Shown: positions 25,509 to 33,840 of the stretch, one piece after another
How positions within the stretch are numbered: the stretch's first letter is position 1
How the letters are laid out: every line of letters starts with the position of its first letter
NCBI RefSeq assembly: GCF_000716605.1
Contig: NZ_JNXE01000025.1
Coordinates: 1-64,000 of the forward strand
DNA: 64,000 bases
Direction of reading: 5' to 3'
Source: Streptomyces sp. NRRL F-525
GTDB taxonomy: Bacteria; Actinomycetota; Actinomycetes; Streptomycetales; Streptomycetaceae
Program-made: the position numbers and the translations under genes
The notes under the pieces: generated by a model
The model's database searches: none
What the model saw: only the letters and a program-made list of their open reading frames with translations
Told to the model about the DNA's origin: nothing

Positions 25509-25587
25509 CGCACTCCAACTGCTCGGCGCCCCCACCCACATCACCCGATCCCCCCTGAACCGCCGTCCCCATCAAGGAAGTTGACCA

Positions 25588-26175
25588 GTGATGCGCGCCA
25601 CCCACACGGCCTTCAACCGAACCGCCCTCGGTGTCACCGGACTTGGACTCCTCCTCGCCGGTTCCTGGCTCGCGGCCACGGACCGGACCGTGGCGCGCCG
25701 GCTCCCGTCCTGGTGGCCCGCGCCCGACACGGGTGCCGTGCTGCTGGGGCCGGGATGGCTGGCGCAGATGCGGGGCGAGGGCTGGTGGACGCCGAGCGTG
25801 CTGGCCGGGGCGATCGGGCTGACCCTGGTGTTCGCGTACTGGGCGCTCAGGCAAGGGAGTTCGGGGTCGGGGCGGCGGCTGGCGCTCCCCTCCCCCGGCT
25901 GCACGGTACGTCCGCAGGCGCTGGCCGAGGCGTTGGCGGCGCGGGCGTCGGCCGTACCCGGGGTGGCACGTGGGCACGCGCGGGTGTCGCCCCGGCGCGG
26001 GCGGCGGCTGGAGGTGGAGCTGCGGGTCTGGCTGGACCCGGACACCTCCCCCGACGCCGTACTCCCCACCCTCCGCACGGTGACGGCGGAAGCCGAGGGC
26101 GCGGCGGCCCCGTACACCACCCGCACCCGGCTCCGGCTGAGCGCCTCCTCGCACCGGGCGCCCCATGTCCGCTGA
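25588..26175 (+). CDS. AmaP-like alkaline shock membrane anchor protein
   Basis: 195 residues: two membrane helices (about 13-28 and 68-85) with a tryptophan-rich extracytoplasmic loop between, then a cytoplasmic domain with Asp23-like strand order (PQALAEALAARASAVPGVARGHARVS, RLEVELRVWLDPDTSPDAVLPTLRTV). This is AmaP topology. AAGGAAG stands upstream of GTG 25588 and ATG 25591; either could be used. It overlaps the YihY gene by 11 bases. Confidence 0.75.
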   Translation: MMRATHTAFNRTALGVTGLGLLLAGSWLAATDRTVARRLPSWWPAPDTGAVLLGPGWLAQMRGEGWWTPSVLAGAIGLTLVFAYWALRQGSSGSGRRLALPSPGCTVRPQALAEALAARASAVPGVARGHARVSPRRGRRLEVELRVWLDPDTSPDAVLPTLRTVTAEAEGAAAPYTTRTRLRLSASSHRAPHVR

Positions 26176-27049
26176 GCCGTACGTCGGCCGGGTCCGCCGG
26201 ATCGCCGGGTTCCGGCCACCGGCGGCCTGGTGGCCCGCGCTGCGCCGCACACCCGTGTCGTTGTGGAACGACGACATCTCGGACTACGCGGCGGCGCTGA
26301 CGTACTACGCGATCCTCGCGGTGCTGCCGGCGATGCTGGCGACGGTCATCGCGTTCGGGATGATCAGCCCGGACACGGCGGAGGAGTTCGTCACCCACGT
26401 GACGGCGTACGCCCCGGCGGATTCCGGCACGGAACTGCACGCGGCGCTGACTCACGTACTCCGCACGGACCGTACGGCGTGGCCCTTGCTGGTGGCGGGC
26501 AGCGTCAGCGCGCTGTGGTCGTCGACGAGCTATCTCGCCGTGTTCCGCCGCGCCCTGCACCGCATGCACGGCACCCAGGACCGGCGCTCACCCTGGCGCA
26601 AGGCACCGCGCATCGTGCTGACGGCGCTGGTGCTGCTCGGCCTGCTCCTCGTCGGCTCCCTCACGCTCCTGCTGACGGGCCCGCTCGCGGAGGCGGTCGG
26701 CCGGATGGCCGGGGTGGACGAGACCGCCGCCTGGGCATGGGACCTGCTGCGCTGGCCGGTACTGCTGTGCCTGGTGGCGCTGCTCGTCGTGGTCGTCTTC
26801 CACACCGGCCCGGCGGGCGCGCGGCGCCGCGGACACAGCCTGCCCGGGGGCGTGCTGGCCGCCGCCCTGTGGCTGATCGTCTCCGCGGGCTTCTCGACGT
26901 ACGCGACGACGCTGGGTGCCTACAGCAGGTTGTACGGGTCGCTGTCGGGCAGTGTCGTGTTTCTGGTGTGGCTGTGGCTGTCGAACCTGGCGCTGCTCAG
27001 CGGGGCGCAGTTCGCGGCGGAGTTGGCGAAGACGCGCGAGGCAGCGTGA
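26165..27049 (+). CDS. YihY/BrkB family membrane protein
   Basis: 294 residues, six membrane helices, with family features SDYAAALTYYAILAVLPAMLATV near the N-terminus, SVSALWSSTSYLAVFRRAL in the middle and YGSLSGSVVFLVWLWLSNLALLSGAQFAAEL at the end. Long annotated as a ribonuclease BN candidate in error; its true role is unknown, probably a membrane transport or lipid role. Last gene of the Asp23/AmaP cluster by an 11-base overlap. Confidence 0.85.
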   Translation: MSAEPYVGRVRRIAGFRPPAAWWPALRRTPVSLWNDDISDYAAALTYYAILAVLPAMLATVIAFGMISPDTAEEFVTHVTAYAPADSGTELHAALTHVLRTDRTAWPLLVAGSVSALWSSTSYLAVFRRALHRMHGTQDRRSPWRKAPRIVLTALVLLGLLLVGSLTLLLTGPLAEAVGRMAGVDETAAWAWDLLRWPVLLCLVALLVVVVFHTGPAGARRRGHSLPGGVLAAALWLIVSAGFSTYATTLGAYSRLYGSLSGSVVFLVWLWLSNLALLSGAQFAAELAKTREAA

Positions 27050-27070
27050 CTCGGGCGGTGTCGGTCGGCG

Positions 27071-28549
27071 TCAGGGGAACGGCAGGGTGCGGGCGAAGAG
27101 GGTGACGAGGACCAGGGTGGCGGGGAAGAGGGCGAGGAACATCGCGAAGGTGTAGCCCATGATGTCGCGTGCCTTGAGCCCGAGGATCGCCAGGGTGGGG
27201 AGCATCCAGAACGGTTGCAGCAGGTTGGCGCCGGCCTCGCCGAGGTCGTAGACGACGACCATCCAGCCCTGGTTGACGTGGAGTTGGTTCGCCGCGTCGA
27301 GGACGTAGGGCGCCTCGATGACCCACTTGCTGCCGCCGCTGGGGACGAAGACGCCGAGGACGCAGCTGTAGATCGCGATGAAGGCCGGGTAGAGGAACTC
27401 GTTCGACACCGAGACCAGCCAGTCGGCGATCGTCCGGTGCAGGCCGGTGTACGCGATCATCCCGAAGATGCCGCCGTACAAAGGGAATTGGAGCAGTACG
27501 CCCGAGGTCGCGGGGACGCCGTCACGGACCGCGCGGGCGAGGTTGACCGGCCGCCAGTGCAGGATGAGCGCCAGCAGGATCAGGATCAGGTTGATGGTGT
27601 TCAGGTCGAGGGCGTTGAGCGGGTTGCCCGCGGTGTTCGCGAAGTGCCGGGCGAGGTACCAGGCGCCGAGGAGGAACAGCAGGATCGTGAAGACCGGGCT
27701 GTGCTCGATCCATTCGCCGGGTCTGCCGCGCCGGCTCTCGGACCGCTCCAGGACGAGGGCGGGGCCGAGGTCGATCCCGAGCCGTTCGGCGGTTCTGGCG
27801 TTCTCCGGCGCGGGTGACAGGAGCCAGGCCATACCGACGGCGATCACGAAGATGATGGCGGTGGCCACCACGCCCTGCCACAGGAAGATGGTGTCGGTGA
27901 GCGGGATCAGTCCGCTGCCGCGCCCCTCCGCGATGACCTTCTGCACGGACTCGGGGCTCGACCCCGCGCTCGCCACCTGCAGCGCGGCCGAACCGGACAG
28001 GCCCTGGGCCCAGACCGTGCCGAGTCCCAGGAAGGCCATCGCACCGAGGGCGCGGTAGTCGACGCCCGGGACGCGGCGGGCGATCTCCTTGGCGAGGATG
28101 GCGGTGAAGACGAGGCTGAAGGCCCAGTTCGCGTAGGCGGTGAGCATGGCGACGGCGGCGGTGAACGTGATGGCCCCGCGCGGGGTCGCGGGCCGGGCGG
28201 CGAGGCGGGCGATGAGGCGTCCCACGGGCGGGGAGACCGCGACCGCGTACCCACCGATGATGATCATCGCCATCTGGAGGGTGAAGGTGATCAGGGACCA
28301 GAATCCCTGACCCCACGCGTCGACCAGACCGAAGCCGCTCGTGGCCGTCGGGTCGGCCGGCGCGCCGAGGAGTTTCTCGCCGGAGGCCAGTCCCAGCGCG
28401 AGAATCAGGAAGGTGCCGACCAGGACGAAACCCAGCGCGTCGGGCAGCCATTTCTCGGTGAAGTCGGTGAAACGCAGCGCCAGCCGGGCGATCCAGGTCT
28501 CGCCGCCTCTCGCCGTCGATTCGGGCGCTTCGGGCACGGCTTCGGACAT
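27071..28549 (-). CDS. AtoE-family short-chain fatty acid transporter
   Basis: 492 residues, about 12 membrane helices. Family marks include RFTDFTEKWLPDALGFVLVGTFLILAL, GFWSLITFTLQMAMIIIGGYAVA, NWAFSLVFTAILAKEIARRVPGVDYRALGA and FVPSGGSKWVIEAPYV. ATG 28549 is preferred to the upstream GTG 28561 because GAGGAG lies five bases before it. The gene diverges from an AraC-type regulator at 28843, which likely controls it. No CoA transferase or thiolase genes are adjacent. Confidence 0.85.
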   Translation of the reverse strand: MSEAVPEAPESTARGGETWIARLALRFTDFTEKWLPDALGFVLVGTFLILALGLASGEKLLGAPADPTATSGFGLVDAWGQGFWSLITFTLQMAMIIIGGYAVAVSPPVGRLIARLAARPATPRGAITFTAAVAMLTAYANWAFSLVFTAILAKEIARRVPGVDYRALGAMAFLGLGTVWAQGLSGSAALQVASAGSSPESVQKVIAEGRGSGLIPLTDTIFLWQGVVATAIIFVIAVGMAWLLSPAPENARTAERLGIDLGPALVLERSESRRGRPGEWIEHSPVFTILLFLLGAWYLARHFANTAGNPLNALDLNTINLILILLALILHWRPVNLARAVRDGVPATSGVLLQFPLYGGIFGMIAYTGLHRTIADWLVSVSNEFLYPAFIAIYSCVLGVFVPSGGSKWVIEAPYVLDAANQLHVNQGWMVVVYDLGEAGANLLQPFWMLPTLAILGLKARDIMGYTFAMFLALFPATLVLVTLFARTLPFP

Positions 28550-28579
28550 GGTGCTCCTCACCTCATCGCCGATAACGTG

Positions 28580-28655
28580 GGATATGCGGATATGCGGATA
28601 TGACGTGCCGATGCGGCTTGCCGGTATGGCCTACCGGTATGGCCTGCCGGTGCGG
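28580..28655. repeat. clustered short direct repeats between AtoE and AraC genes
   Basis: Two repeat families lie side by side: GGATATGC (28581-28600, nearly three copies) and GCCGGTATGGCCT / ACCGGTATGGCCT (28620-28646), followed by a degenerate third copy. They occupy the divergent promoter region, about 190-260 bases upstream of the AraC gene and 30-110 from the transporter start. They look like operator repeats for the adjacent AraC regulator, but no binding evidence exists. The remainder up to 28842 has no gene. Confidence 0.5.
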
Positions 28656-28842
28656 CGCGCCGATATCACCGTCGAAAGGAACTCGGCCGGGACCGGAACC
28701 GTAGACCGCGTCCACGCACCCGGGCCGGGCGCGTTCCCTCTTGGCGCGGGCATTCCATCAAGTAGGCGCCGAAGTTCCACACCGCACGGCGCGCGGGCAC
28801 GGAGACTGGCTGACGAGCGACCGGAGAGCAGGTTCGAAGGGC

Positions 28843-29853
28843 ATGAACGACAGGACTGACACCGAGCCCGCACACGGCATCGCGCGCGCCCCGCGCGGGA
28901 GGTTCTCCGCCCGTCTGATCGGCCCGTGCACGGGAGAGCGGCGGGCCGTTCTCCGGCACCAGTGGGACATCCAGGCGGGCCGGTCCGTTCCGCTGCCGGC
29001 GGCCGGGCTGACGAGTTCCGAGGATTCCCGGGCGAGCATCCGCGGCCTCAGAATTCATGACGTTCTGATAACGAAGCTGTGTTATGCGTCCACGGCGGCC
29101 GACAAAACCTGGATCGATTCCCGCTATTTCTCCGACATGCTGGTCGTGGATGTCGTGGAGAAGGGTTCCTGGAGTTTCGACCGCGCGCGCGATCGCGACC
29201 AACTGGTGGTGCCGGCCGGGCAGTTCATCGTCCGGCACACCGGTCCGTCCTGGCGGTTCGCGGTAGAAGCACACACGAACACCACGACGAAACTGGTCCT
29301 CCCCGTCGCCCATCTGGGGCCGCTCATCCACCGGCGGCCGGTTCTCGGCTCCGCGGACTCCGCCGAGATGCGGCTGCTCCTGGCGCACGCGCGCATGATC
29401 GACGACCGCCTCGACGACCTCTCCCCGGCCGGCGCCAGGGCCGCCCGCAACGCCCTCCTCGAACTGGCCCTGGGCGTCCTCACCCAGCAGGTCGACGGAA
29501 CCGAACCGCAGCTCGCCCCCGCCCTGGTCCAGGCGGCCAAGGATCTCGTCCGCGGCCACCTGTCCGACCCGGAACTGTCACCCCGGATGCTGGCCCGCGA
29601 GCTCAACATCTCGGTACGCACCCTGCACCGCGCGTTCGCCGCGACCGACGAGTCCGTCACCGCCCACATCCGCCACCAGCGCCTGGAACAGACCCGCCTC
29701 GCCCTCACCGGCCCGCTCGCCCGCCCCGGCGTCTCGGAACTCGCCCGGTTCTGGCAGTTCGCCGACACCAGCCACTTCGTCCGCGCCTTCAAGAAGCAGT
29801 ACGGCCAGACACCCGCGCAGTACGCCCGCTCCCAGGACGCTCCCCGGACCTGA
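28843..29853 (+). CDS. AraC-family regulator with AraC-like ligand-binding N-terminal domain
   Basis: 336 residues. The N-terminal two thirds resemble the AraC_binding_2 type (DVLITKLCYAS ... FSDMLVVDVVEKGSWSFDRA, QFIVRHTGPSWRFA). The C-terminal double helix-turn-helix (about 230-330) includes LSPRMLARELNISVRTLHRAFA and FADTSHFVRAFKKQYGQTPAQYA. ATG 28843 is taken as start; an upstream TTG at 28741 is less likely. It is divergent from the AtoE transporter, its most probable target. Confidence 0.85.
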   Translation: MNDRTDTEPAHGIARAPRGRFSARLIGPCTGERRAVLRHQWDIQAGRSVPLPAAGLTSSEDSRASIRGLRIHDVLITKLCYASTAADKTWIDSRYFSDMLVVDVVEKGSWSFDRARDRDQLVVPAGQFIVRHTGPSWRFAVEAHTNTTTKLVLPVAHLGPLIHRRPVLGSADSAEMRLLLAHARMIDDRLDDLSPAGARAARNALLELALGVLTQQVDGTEPQLAPALVQAAKDLVRGHLSDPELSPRMLARELNISVRTLHRAFAATDESVTAHIRHQRLEQTRLALTGPLARPGVSELARFWQFADTSHFVRAFKKQYGQTPAQYARSQDAPRT

Positions 29854-29888
29854 CCGATACGCCGGTTCCGCGCGGGGCGTCCCGCGAC

Positions 29889-30098
29889 TCAGACGGTGCC
29901 GAGCGTGCCTGCCTTGACGCCGGCGACGAAGGTGGTGAAGGCGTCGGCGGGGAACTCGAGTACGGGGCCGGTGGGGGTCTTGGAGTCGCGGACGGGGACG
30001 ATGCCGCGCGAGGCGACGAGGTTGGCGGCGACCTCGATGCAGTTACCGCCGTTGTTGCTGTACGAGGACTTGAACCAGCGCGGGGATTCGGTCGTCAC
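29889..30098 (-). CDS. DUF397 protein, copy 1
   Basis: 69 residues, canonical DUF397: RWFKSSYSNNGGNCIEVA, then PVRDSKTPTGPVLEF and AFTTFVAGVKAGTL. Start is GTG 30098 with AAGGG six bases upstream. It is the third gene of an XRE-DUF397-DUF397 array, 43 bases after copy 2. DUF397 proteins pair with Scr1-type XRE regulators in Streptomyces development; BldB/AbaA-like control and toxin-antitoxin-like behaviour are both proposed for the family. Confidence 0.9.
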   Translation of the reverse strand: MTTESPRWFKSSYSNNGGNCIEVAANLVASRGIVPVRDSKTPTGPVLEFPADAFTTFVAGVKAGTLGTV

Positions 30099-30141
30099 GA
30101 GATGCCCTTTCGTACAGTGCCGTCTTTCTGGTGTGGCTGAC

Positions 30142-30351
30142 TCAGACGGTGCCGAACGTGCCCGCCTTGACGCCCGCGACGAAGGTGGTGAAGGCGTCGG
30201 CCGGGAACCCGAGAACGGGACCGGTCGGGTTCTTGGAGTCACGGACGGGGACGATGCCCTGCGGGGCGACGAGGTTGGCGGCGACCTGGACGCACTGGCC
30301 GCCGTTGCTGCTGTAGGAGGACGTAAACCAACGCGGGTTTTCGGTCGTCAC
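30142..30351 (-). CDS. DUF397 protein, copy 2
   Basis: 69 residues, about three quarters identical to copy 1 and with the same upstream AAAGGGCA ribosome-site region, so the pair arose by tandem duplication. GTG 30351 overlaps the stop of the XRE gene (GTGA at 30348-30351). The central loop differs (NGGQCVQVAANLVAPQG against NGGNCIEVAANLVASRG). Confidence 0.9.
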   Translation of the reverse strand: MTTENPRWFTSSYSSNGGQCVQVAANLVAPQGIVPVRDSKNPTGPVLGFPADAFTTFVAGVKAGTFGTV

Positions 30352-31175
30352 GGTGTGCCCTTTCGTACCTGTTCGATCATGGCCACGGACGCCGCTTGAG
30401 ACAGCGCTTCGGCCTGTAGCTGATGGTAGGCCGTCAACATGGGCTGTACGAACTTCATATCGCGCTCTAGCCGCCCTTGTTGCGCGGACTCGGCGTACGC
30501 AATGTGGCCTCTATCCGCAAGGGTCAAGAGCGTCACCGGCAGGTCGAACGCTCGCCGCTCCCCGAGATCGTAGGGAGCAATTTGGAGGACCGTAGAGGGC
30601 AGCTCGGCGAACGCGGCAAGCTTGTCCAGTTGGCTTGCCATGACCTCTGGGCCACCGACCGGTCGCCGTATGCAACTCTCATCCAGCACTGCGTAGATGA
30701 GCGGCGGAGGGGTCCGCTCTAGTGACGCCTGTCGATGGGCAAGGAGTGTCAGTCGTTCCGCTGCCTGCTGCTGTGTGATTGCCCCCCGTCGAACAGCGCC
30801 CGTCGTGATCGCTGCCGCGTACTCCGCGGTCTGGAGTAGTCCCGGCACGATGCCGAGTTCAAAGAGCCTGATCTCTGCCGCGTGCACCTCCTGTGCGACG
30901 TACTCCGGGAACCCCTCTAGAAGCGCGGTCTCCCGCAGGGCCCGCTCTTCGCGTTCGAGTAGATCACCAGTCCCGAACGCCTTGTCAGCACTTGTAGCGA
31001 AGCGGGGAGTTGGGGACCGCCGACCAGTTTCGACGGCGGAAATATGCGTCCCTGAGTACCCCATGCGTACACCTAGCTCGTCCTGGGTCCAGCCGCGTTC
31101 GTCCCGCAACCTGCGGAGACGCTCCCCAAACTTTGCGACCGGCGAACTTTCGGGCTCTAACTCTTTCCGATTCAA
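30348..31175 (-). CDS. Scr1-type XRE helix-turn-helix regulator (DUF5753)
   Basis: 275 residues. XRE helix-turn-helix at about 16-70 (FGERLRRLRDERGWTQDELGVRMGYSGTHISAVETGRRSP), then DUF5753 (LLEGFPEYVAQEVHAAEIRLFELGIVPGLLQT, LDESCIRRPVGGPEVMASQLDKLA, DRGHIAYAES). The start is an unusual TTG at 31175; no ATG or GTG in frame would retain the first HTH helix, and GGAGAG lies about 12 bases upstream. Coupled to two DUF397 genes, it should bind and be modulated by one or both small proteins. Confidence 0.9.
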   Translation of the reverse strand: MNRKELEPESSPVAKFGERLRRLRDERGWTQDELGVRMGYSGTHISAVETGRRSPTPRFATSADKAFGTGDLLEREERALRETALLEGFPEYVAQEVHAAEIRLFELGIVPGLLQTAEYAAAITTGAVRRGAITQQQAAERLTLLAHRQASLERTPPPLIYAVLDESCIRRPVGGPEVMASQLDKLAAFAELPSTVLQIAPYDLGERRAFDLPVTLLTLADRGHIAYAESAQQGRLERDMKFVQPMLTAYHQLQAEALSQAASVAMIEQVRKGTP

Positions 31176-31282
31176 CAGGTCCCGCCCAACTCTCCGTGCA
31201 ACGTGCGCAAGTTGAAGACTGCTTCAGCCTAGGCCACGCTGAATCCCCTTGGTAGTGGAACCACTACGGAGAGGAGCGACAC

Positions 31283-31519
31283 ATGTCCGGTGAGACGGAA
31301 CCCCCTCAACTCCCCGCCCCCGGAACACTCTTGGTGGATTCACGCGACCGGATCGGCGAGTTCCGCGGTGAGTGGTGCGGGCTCTGGTCCCTGCGGCCCG
31401 TCACGGGCGGAACTGAATGGACCGTGAACCCCGAGGACGTACAGCCGGCGAACCCTCAACAGCGACTGCACGCCGAGACCGCCCGCGCCAACGCCCGCAG
31501 CCGGGGTGACGTGCTGTGA
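31283..31519 (+). CDS. small hypothetical protein
   Basis: 78 residues, hydrophilic, with a central LVDSRDRIGEFRGEWCGLWSLRPVTGGTEW segment that is found beside Scr1/DUF397 modules in streptomycetes. Good ribosome site GAGAGGAG before ATG 31283. Divergent from the XRE gene with 107 bases between; GTGA overlap with the next gene. Function unknown. Confidence 0.7.
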   Translation: MSGETEPPQLPAPGTLLVDSRDRIGEFRGEWCGLWSLRPVTGGTEWTVNPEDVQPANPQQRLHAETARANARSRGDVL

Positions 31520-31788
31520 CCGTCCCGATCCGCCGCACGTTCCGCTTCGTCGACTGGACGCTACGGCCCGACCACGACCCCGATGCCCCACCGCTGACAT
31601 ACGCGTTCCGCTGCCTCGCGCTCAAGGACGACGACACCGAGTGCGCCGACACGTCCTCCCCGAGCAACGACCCGACGGAACCACAGACTTGGGCCTTCGC
31701 CCACCTGCGCGAGCACCCCGGGCACACCAGCTACGCCGAGGTGATCGAACGGCCGTGGGTTATGTGGGAGGAGGGCCTGACAGCGTGA
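31516..31788 (+). CDS. small DUF7848-like protein
   Basis: 90 residues. RRTFRFVDWTLRPDHDPDAPPLTYAFRCLAL, a central Cys (ECADTS) and WAFAHLREHPGHTSYAEV match a small Streptomyces family with paired cysteine/histidine positions that could bind a metal. GTG 31516 overlaps the preceding stop. These two-gene sets commonly accompany Scr1/DUF397 loci. Family assignment by eye. Confidence 0.65.
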   Translation: MTVPIRRTFRFVDWTLRPDHDPDAPPLTYAFRCLALKDDDTECADTSSPSNDPTEPQTWAFAHLREHPGHTSYAEVIERPWVMWEEGLTA

Positions 31789-31825
31789 TAGGCAAGACGT
31801 GATCACAAGCCTTGGGAGGGGCCGC

Positions 31826-32263
31826 ATGAAGCGGAAGACATTGATCATCACGGGGGTTGCCGTCCTCGCGTTCGGCGGGGTGGTCGCGCTGTTCGAGGAC
31901 GACGGAGACTCCGCGACGGCCGACAAGGCGAAGCCGTCGGCCACGGCATCGGCGACAGCGGAAGCCAAGCCGTCGGCCACCGCCACCGCATCCAAGCCGA
32001 GTTCGGTCGTACCGTCGCCGGACGTGGCACAGACCGCGGCGCTCATCCGGGCACTGAGCGCCGTCGATCCGGGACTGACTGCCAAGGAAGACAGGGCAGT
32101 TGACCGGTCCCGGAACGTCTGCTCGGACATCAAGGGCGGCAAGGACACGGCCACCGTCCGGAGCAACGCCAAGGCACGGTTCGAGGGCGGCACCGTGCCG
32201 AGCCTCACCGACGGCCAGGCGGCGAACATCGTGACCGCCGTGCAGTCGGCTTTCTGCAACTGA
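31826..32263 (+). CDS. secreted or anchored small protein, DUF732-like
   Basis: 145 residues. N-terminal hydrophobic span (TLIITGVAVLAFGGVVALF) with basic start acts as signal anchor; a Lys/Pro/Ser/Ala-rich linker follows, then a helical C-terminal part with two cysteines (NVCSDIKGG, QSAFCN), reminiscent of DUF732. GGGAGGGG before ATG 31826 decides the start over an upstream GTG at 31799. Confidence 0.6.
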   Translation: MKRKTLIITGVAVLAFGGVVALFEDDGDSATADKAKPSATASATAEAKPSATATASKPSSVVPSPDVAQTAALIRALSAVDPGLTAKEDRAVDRSRNVCSDIKGGKDTATVRSNAKARFEGGTVPSLTDGQAANIVTAVQSAFCN

Positions 32264-32290
32264 CCGGACGAGCGAGGCTCATCGCATCGC

Positions 32291-32953
32291 TCAGAGCACC
32301 GGAAACTCCGCCGCCCCGTAACACCCTTCAGGCAACGGATCGGGGGCGGACCCCGCGTCGAGGAGATGGGCGACCAGGGCAGCCGCCGTGTGATGCCACA
32401 GGCCGTGACGGCGCAGCATCCCGTGGTCGCCCCCGGCGATGATCGCCATACCGGCCCGCGCCCCCGCCTCGTCCCGTGCCCGGCGTACGCAGTCCGCCGT
32501 CTCCGCGGGCGAGGTGACATGATCCCGTTCGCCGTGCAGGGCTACGACATGCCGCCCTGCCGCCTGCTCGACGGGTTCCCCCGGCGGCCACCACGGGGCG
32601 AGCGCGACCACGCCCGTCACCAGCGGGTGACCGGCGGCGTGGAGGGCCGCGCGACCGCCCATCGAGTGGCCGAGCAGGACCGTCGGTACGGGACCGGCGA
32701 GTTCGGCCAGGGCGTCCAGCGCGCGCAGGGTGTCGTGGGCCGGGTCGGCGCGGTCGCCGTTCCAGCCGCGGACGCGGTAGCGGACCTGGGCGACCAGGAT
32801 GTCCTGGTGGGGCAGACCGGCGGTCACCGCGCGGACGACCGGGGCCATACGCAGCGCGGCCAACTGCCAGGGGCGGGCGGGGCGTTCGCTCTTCGCCTGG
32901 CCGCCGTGCAGCACGAGGACGGCGGCCCGGGGGTGCGGCGGATGCCGGCGCAC
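32291..32953 (-). CDS. alpha/beta hydrolase
   Basis: About 220 residues. Strand-turn AAVLVLHGG, nucleophile elbow LLGHSMGGRAAL (Ser in GHSMG), LHGERDHVTSP with the acid, and GGDHGMLRRHGLWH with the catalytic His: a full triad. The start is uncertain: GTG 32953 or TTG 32959 fit, neither with a ribosome site, and the frame stays open through the upstream gene. It is the last gene of the lipid-modification operon; a thioesterase, esterase or lipase role is possible. Confidence 0.75.
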   Translation of the reverse strand: MRRHPPHPRAAVLVLHGGQAKSERPARPWQLAALRMAPVVRAVTAGLPHQDILVAQVRYRVRGWNGDRADPAHDTLRALDALAELAGPVPTVLLGHSMGGRAALHAAGHPLVTGVVALAPWWPPGEPVEQAAGRHVVALHGERDHVTSPAETADCVRRARDEAGARAGMAIIAGGDHGMLRRHGLWHHTAAALVAHLLDAGSAPDPLPEGCYGAAEFPVL

Positions 32954-33003
32954 CTTCAACGGAGCGTGCTGACCGAGAGGTCGGGTGCTGTCGTGCTGTG
33001 GCT

Positions 33004-33840
33004 CTATGAGGTGCTCCTCCTCCGCTGCCGCCCCGGCGGGCGCGGCAGGAAACCGCTGGTGCGGGCACGGTACTCGGCATACCCCGGCCGGTCGGCCATG
33101 TGCCGCTCCAGCAGCCGTTGTCCGCTGCCCCGGGTCAGCAACAGGCTCATCACCAGCGGGGATACGACGGACACGGCGGCCGCCGCCGGGGAGTCGCAGG
33201 TGAGCAGGAACAGGCCCCACCACACACAGAAGTCGCCGAAGTAGTTCGGGTGCCGGGTCCAGGACCACAGGCCGCGGTCCATGATCCGGCCCCTGTTGGC
33301 CAAGTCGGCGCGGAAGCGGGCGAGTTGGGCGTCCCCTACCGCCTCGAACCCGACACCCACCGCCCACAACGTCGTACCGGCAACGTAGTTGAGCACCGAG
33401 GGACGACCCGGCACGTACTGCGCCGCCTGCACCGGCAGCGATACCAGCCAGACCAGCGCGCCTTGCAGGAGGTACACCATGCGCAGGGCGTACGCGTTCC
33501 GGTTGCCGGGTGCCTTGGCCAACATCCGTTCGTAGCGCGGGTCTTCGCCGTGGCCCCGGCCCCGGCGACCGATGTGGACCGCCAGCCGCAGCCCCCAGAC
33601 CGCCGTCAGCACCGTCACCAGCAGTCGTCGTACGACATCGCCCTCGCCGGCGGACACGACGAAGGTCACGACGGCCACCGCCGTGAAGGCGGCGCCCCAG
33701 GCCACGTCGACGATCCGGTGCACGCCTATGCGTACCGCCACGGCGAAGGTCGCGAGCATCACCGCGAGGGAAGTCCCGGCCGCCCAGACGAGGTTGAGCG
33801 CGAAGGCGCTCCAAGGGAAGCCGGAGGAGAAGCCGTTCAT
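33004..33840 (-). CDS. DUF1295 / steroid-reductase-like membrane protein
   Basis: 278 residues with six or seven membrane helices and the DUF1295 end DRGLWSWTRHPNYFGDFCVWWGLFL ... ERHMADRPGYAEYRARTSGFLPRPPG. The family relates to 5-alpha reductases and isoprenylcysteine methyltransferases; the RHPNYFG motif binds cofactor. ATG 33840 overlaps the stop of the methyltransferase gene (ATGA). Likely reduces or otherwise edits the lipid produced by the upstream enzymes. Confidence 0.85.
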   Translation of the reverse strand: MNGFSSGFPWSAFALNLVWAAGTSLAVMLATFAVAVRIGVHRIVDVAWGAAFTAVAVVTFVVSAGEGDVVRRLLVTVLTAVWGLRLAVHIGRRGRGHGEDPRYERMLAKAPGNRNAYALRMVYLLQGALVWLVSLPVQAAQYVPGRPSVLNYVAGTTLWAVGVGFEAVGDAQLARFRADLANRGRIMDRGLWSWTRHPNYFGDFCVWWGLFLLTCDSPAAAAVSVVSPLVMSLLLTRGSGQRLLERHMADRPGYAEYRARTSGFLPRPPGRQRRRSTS

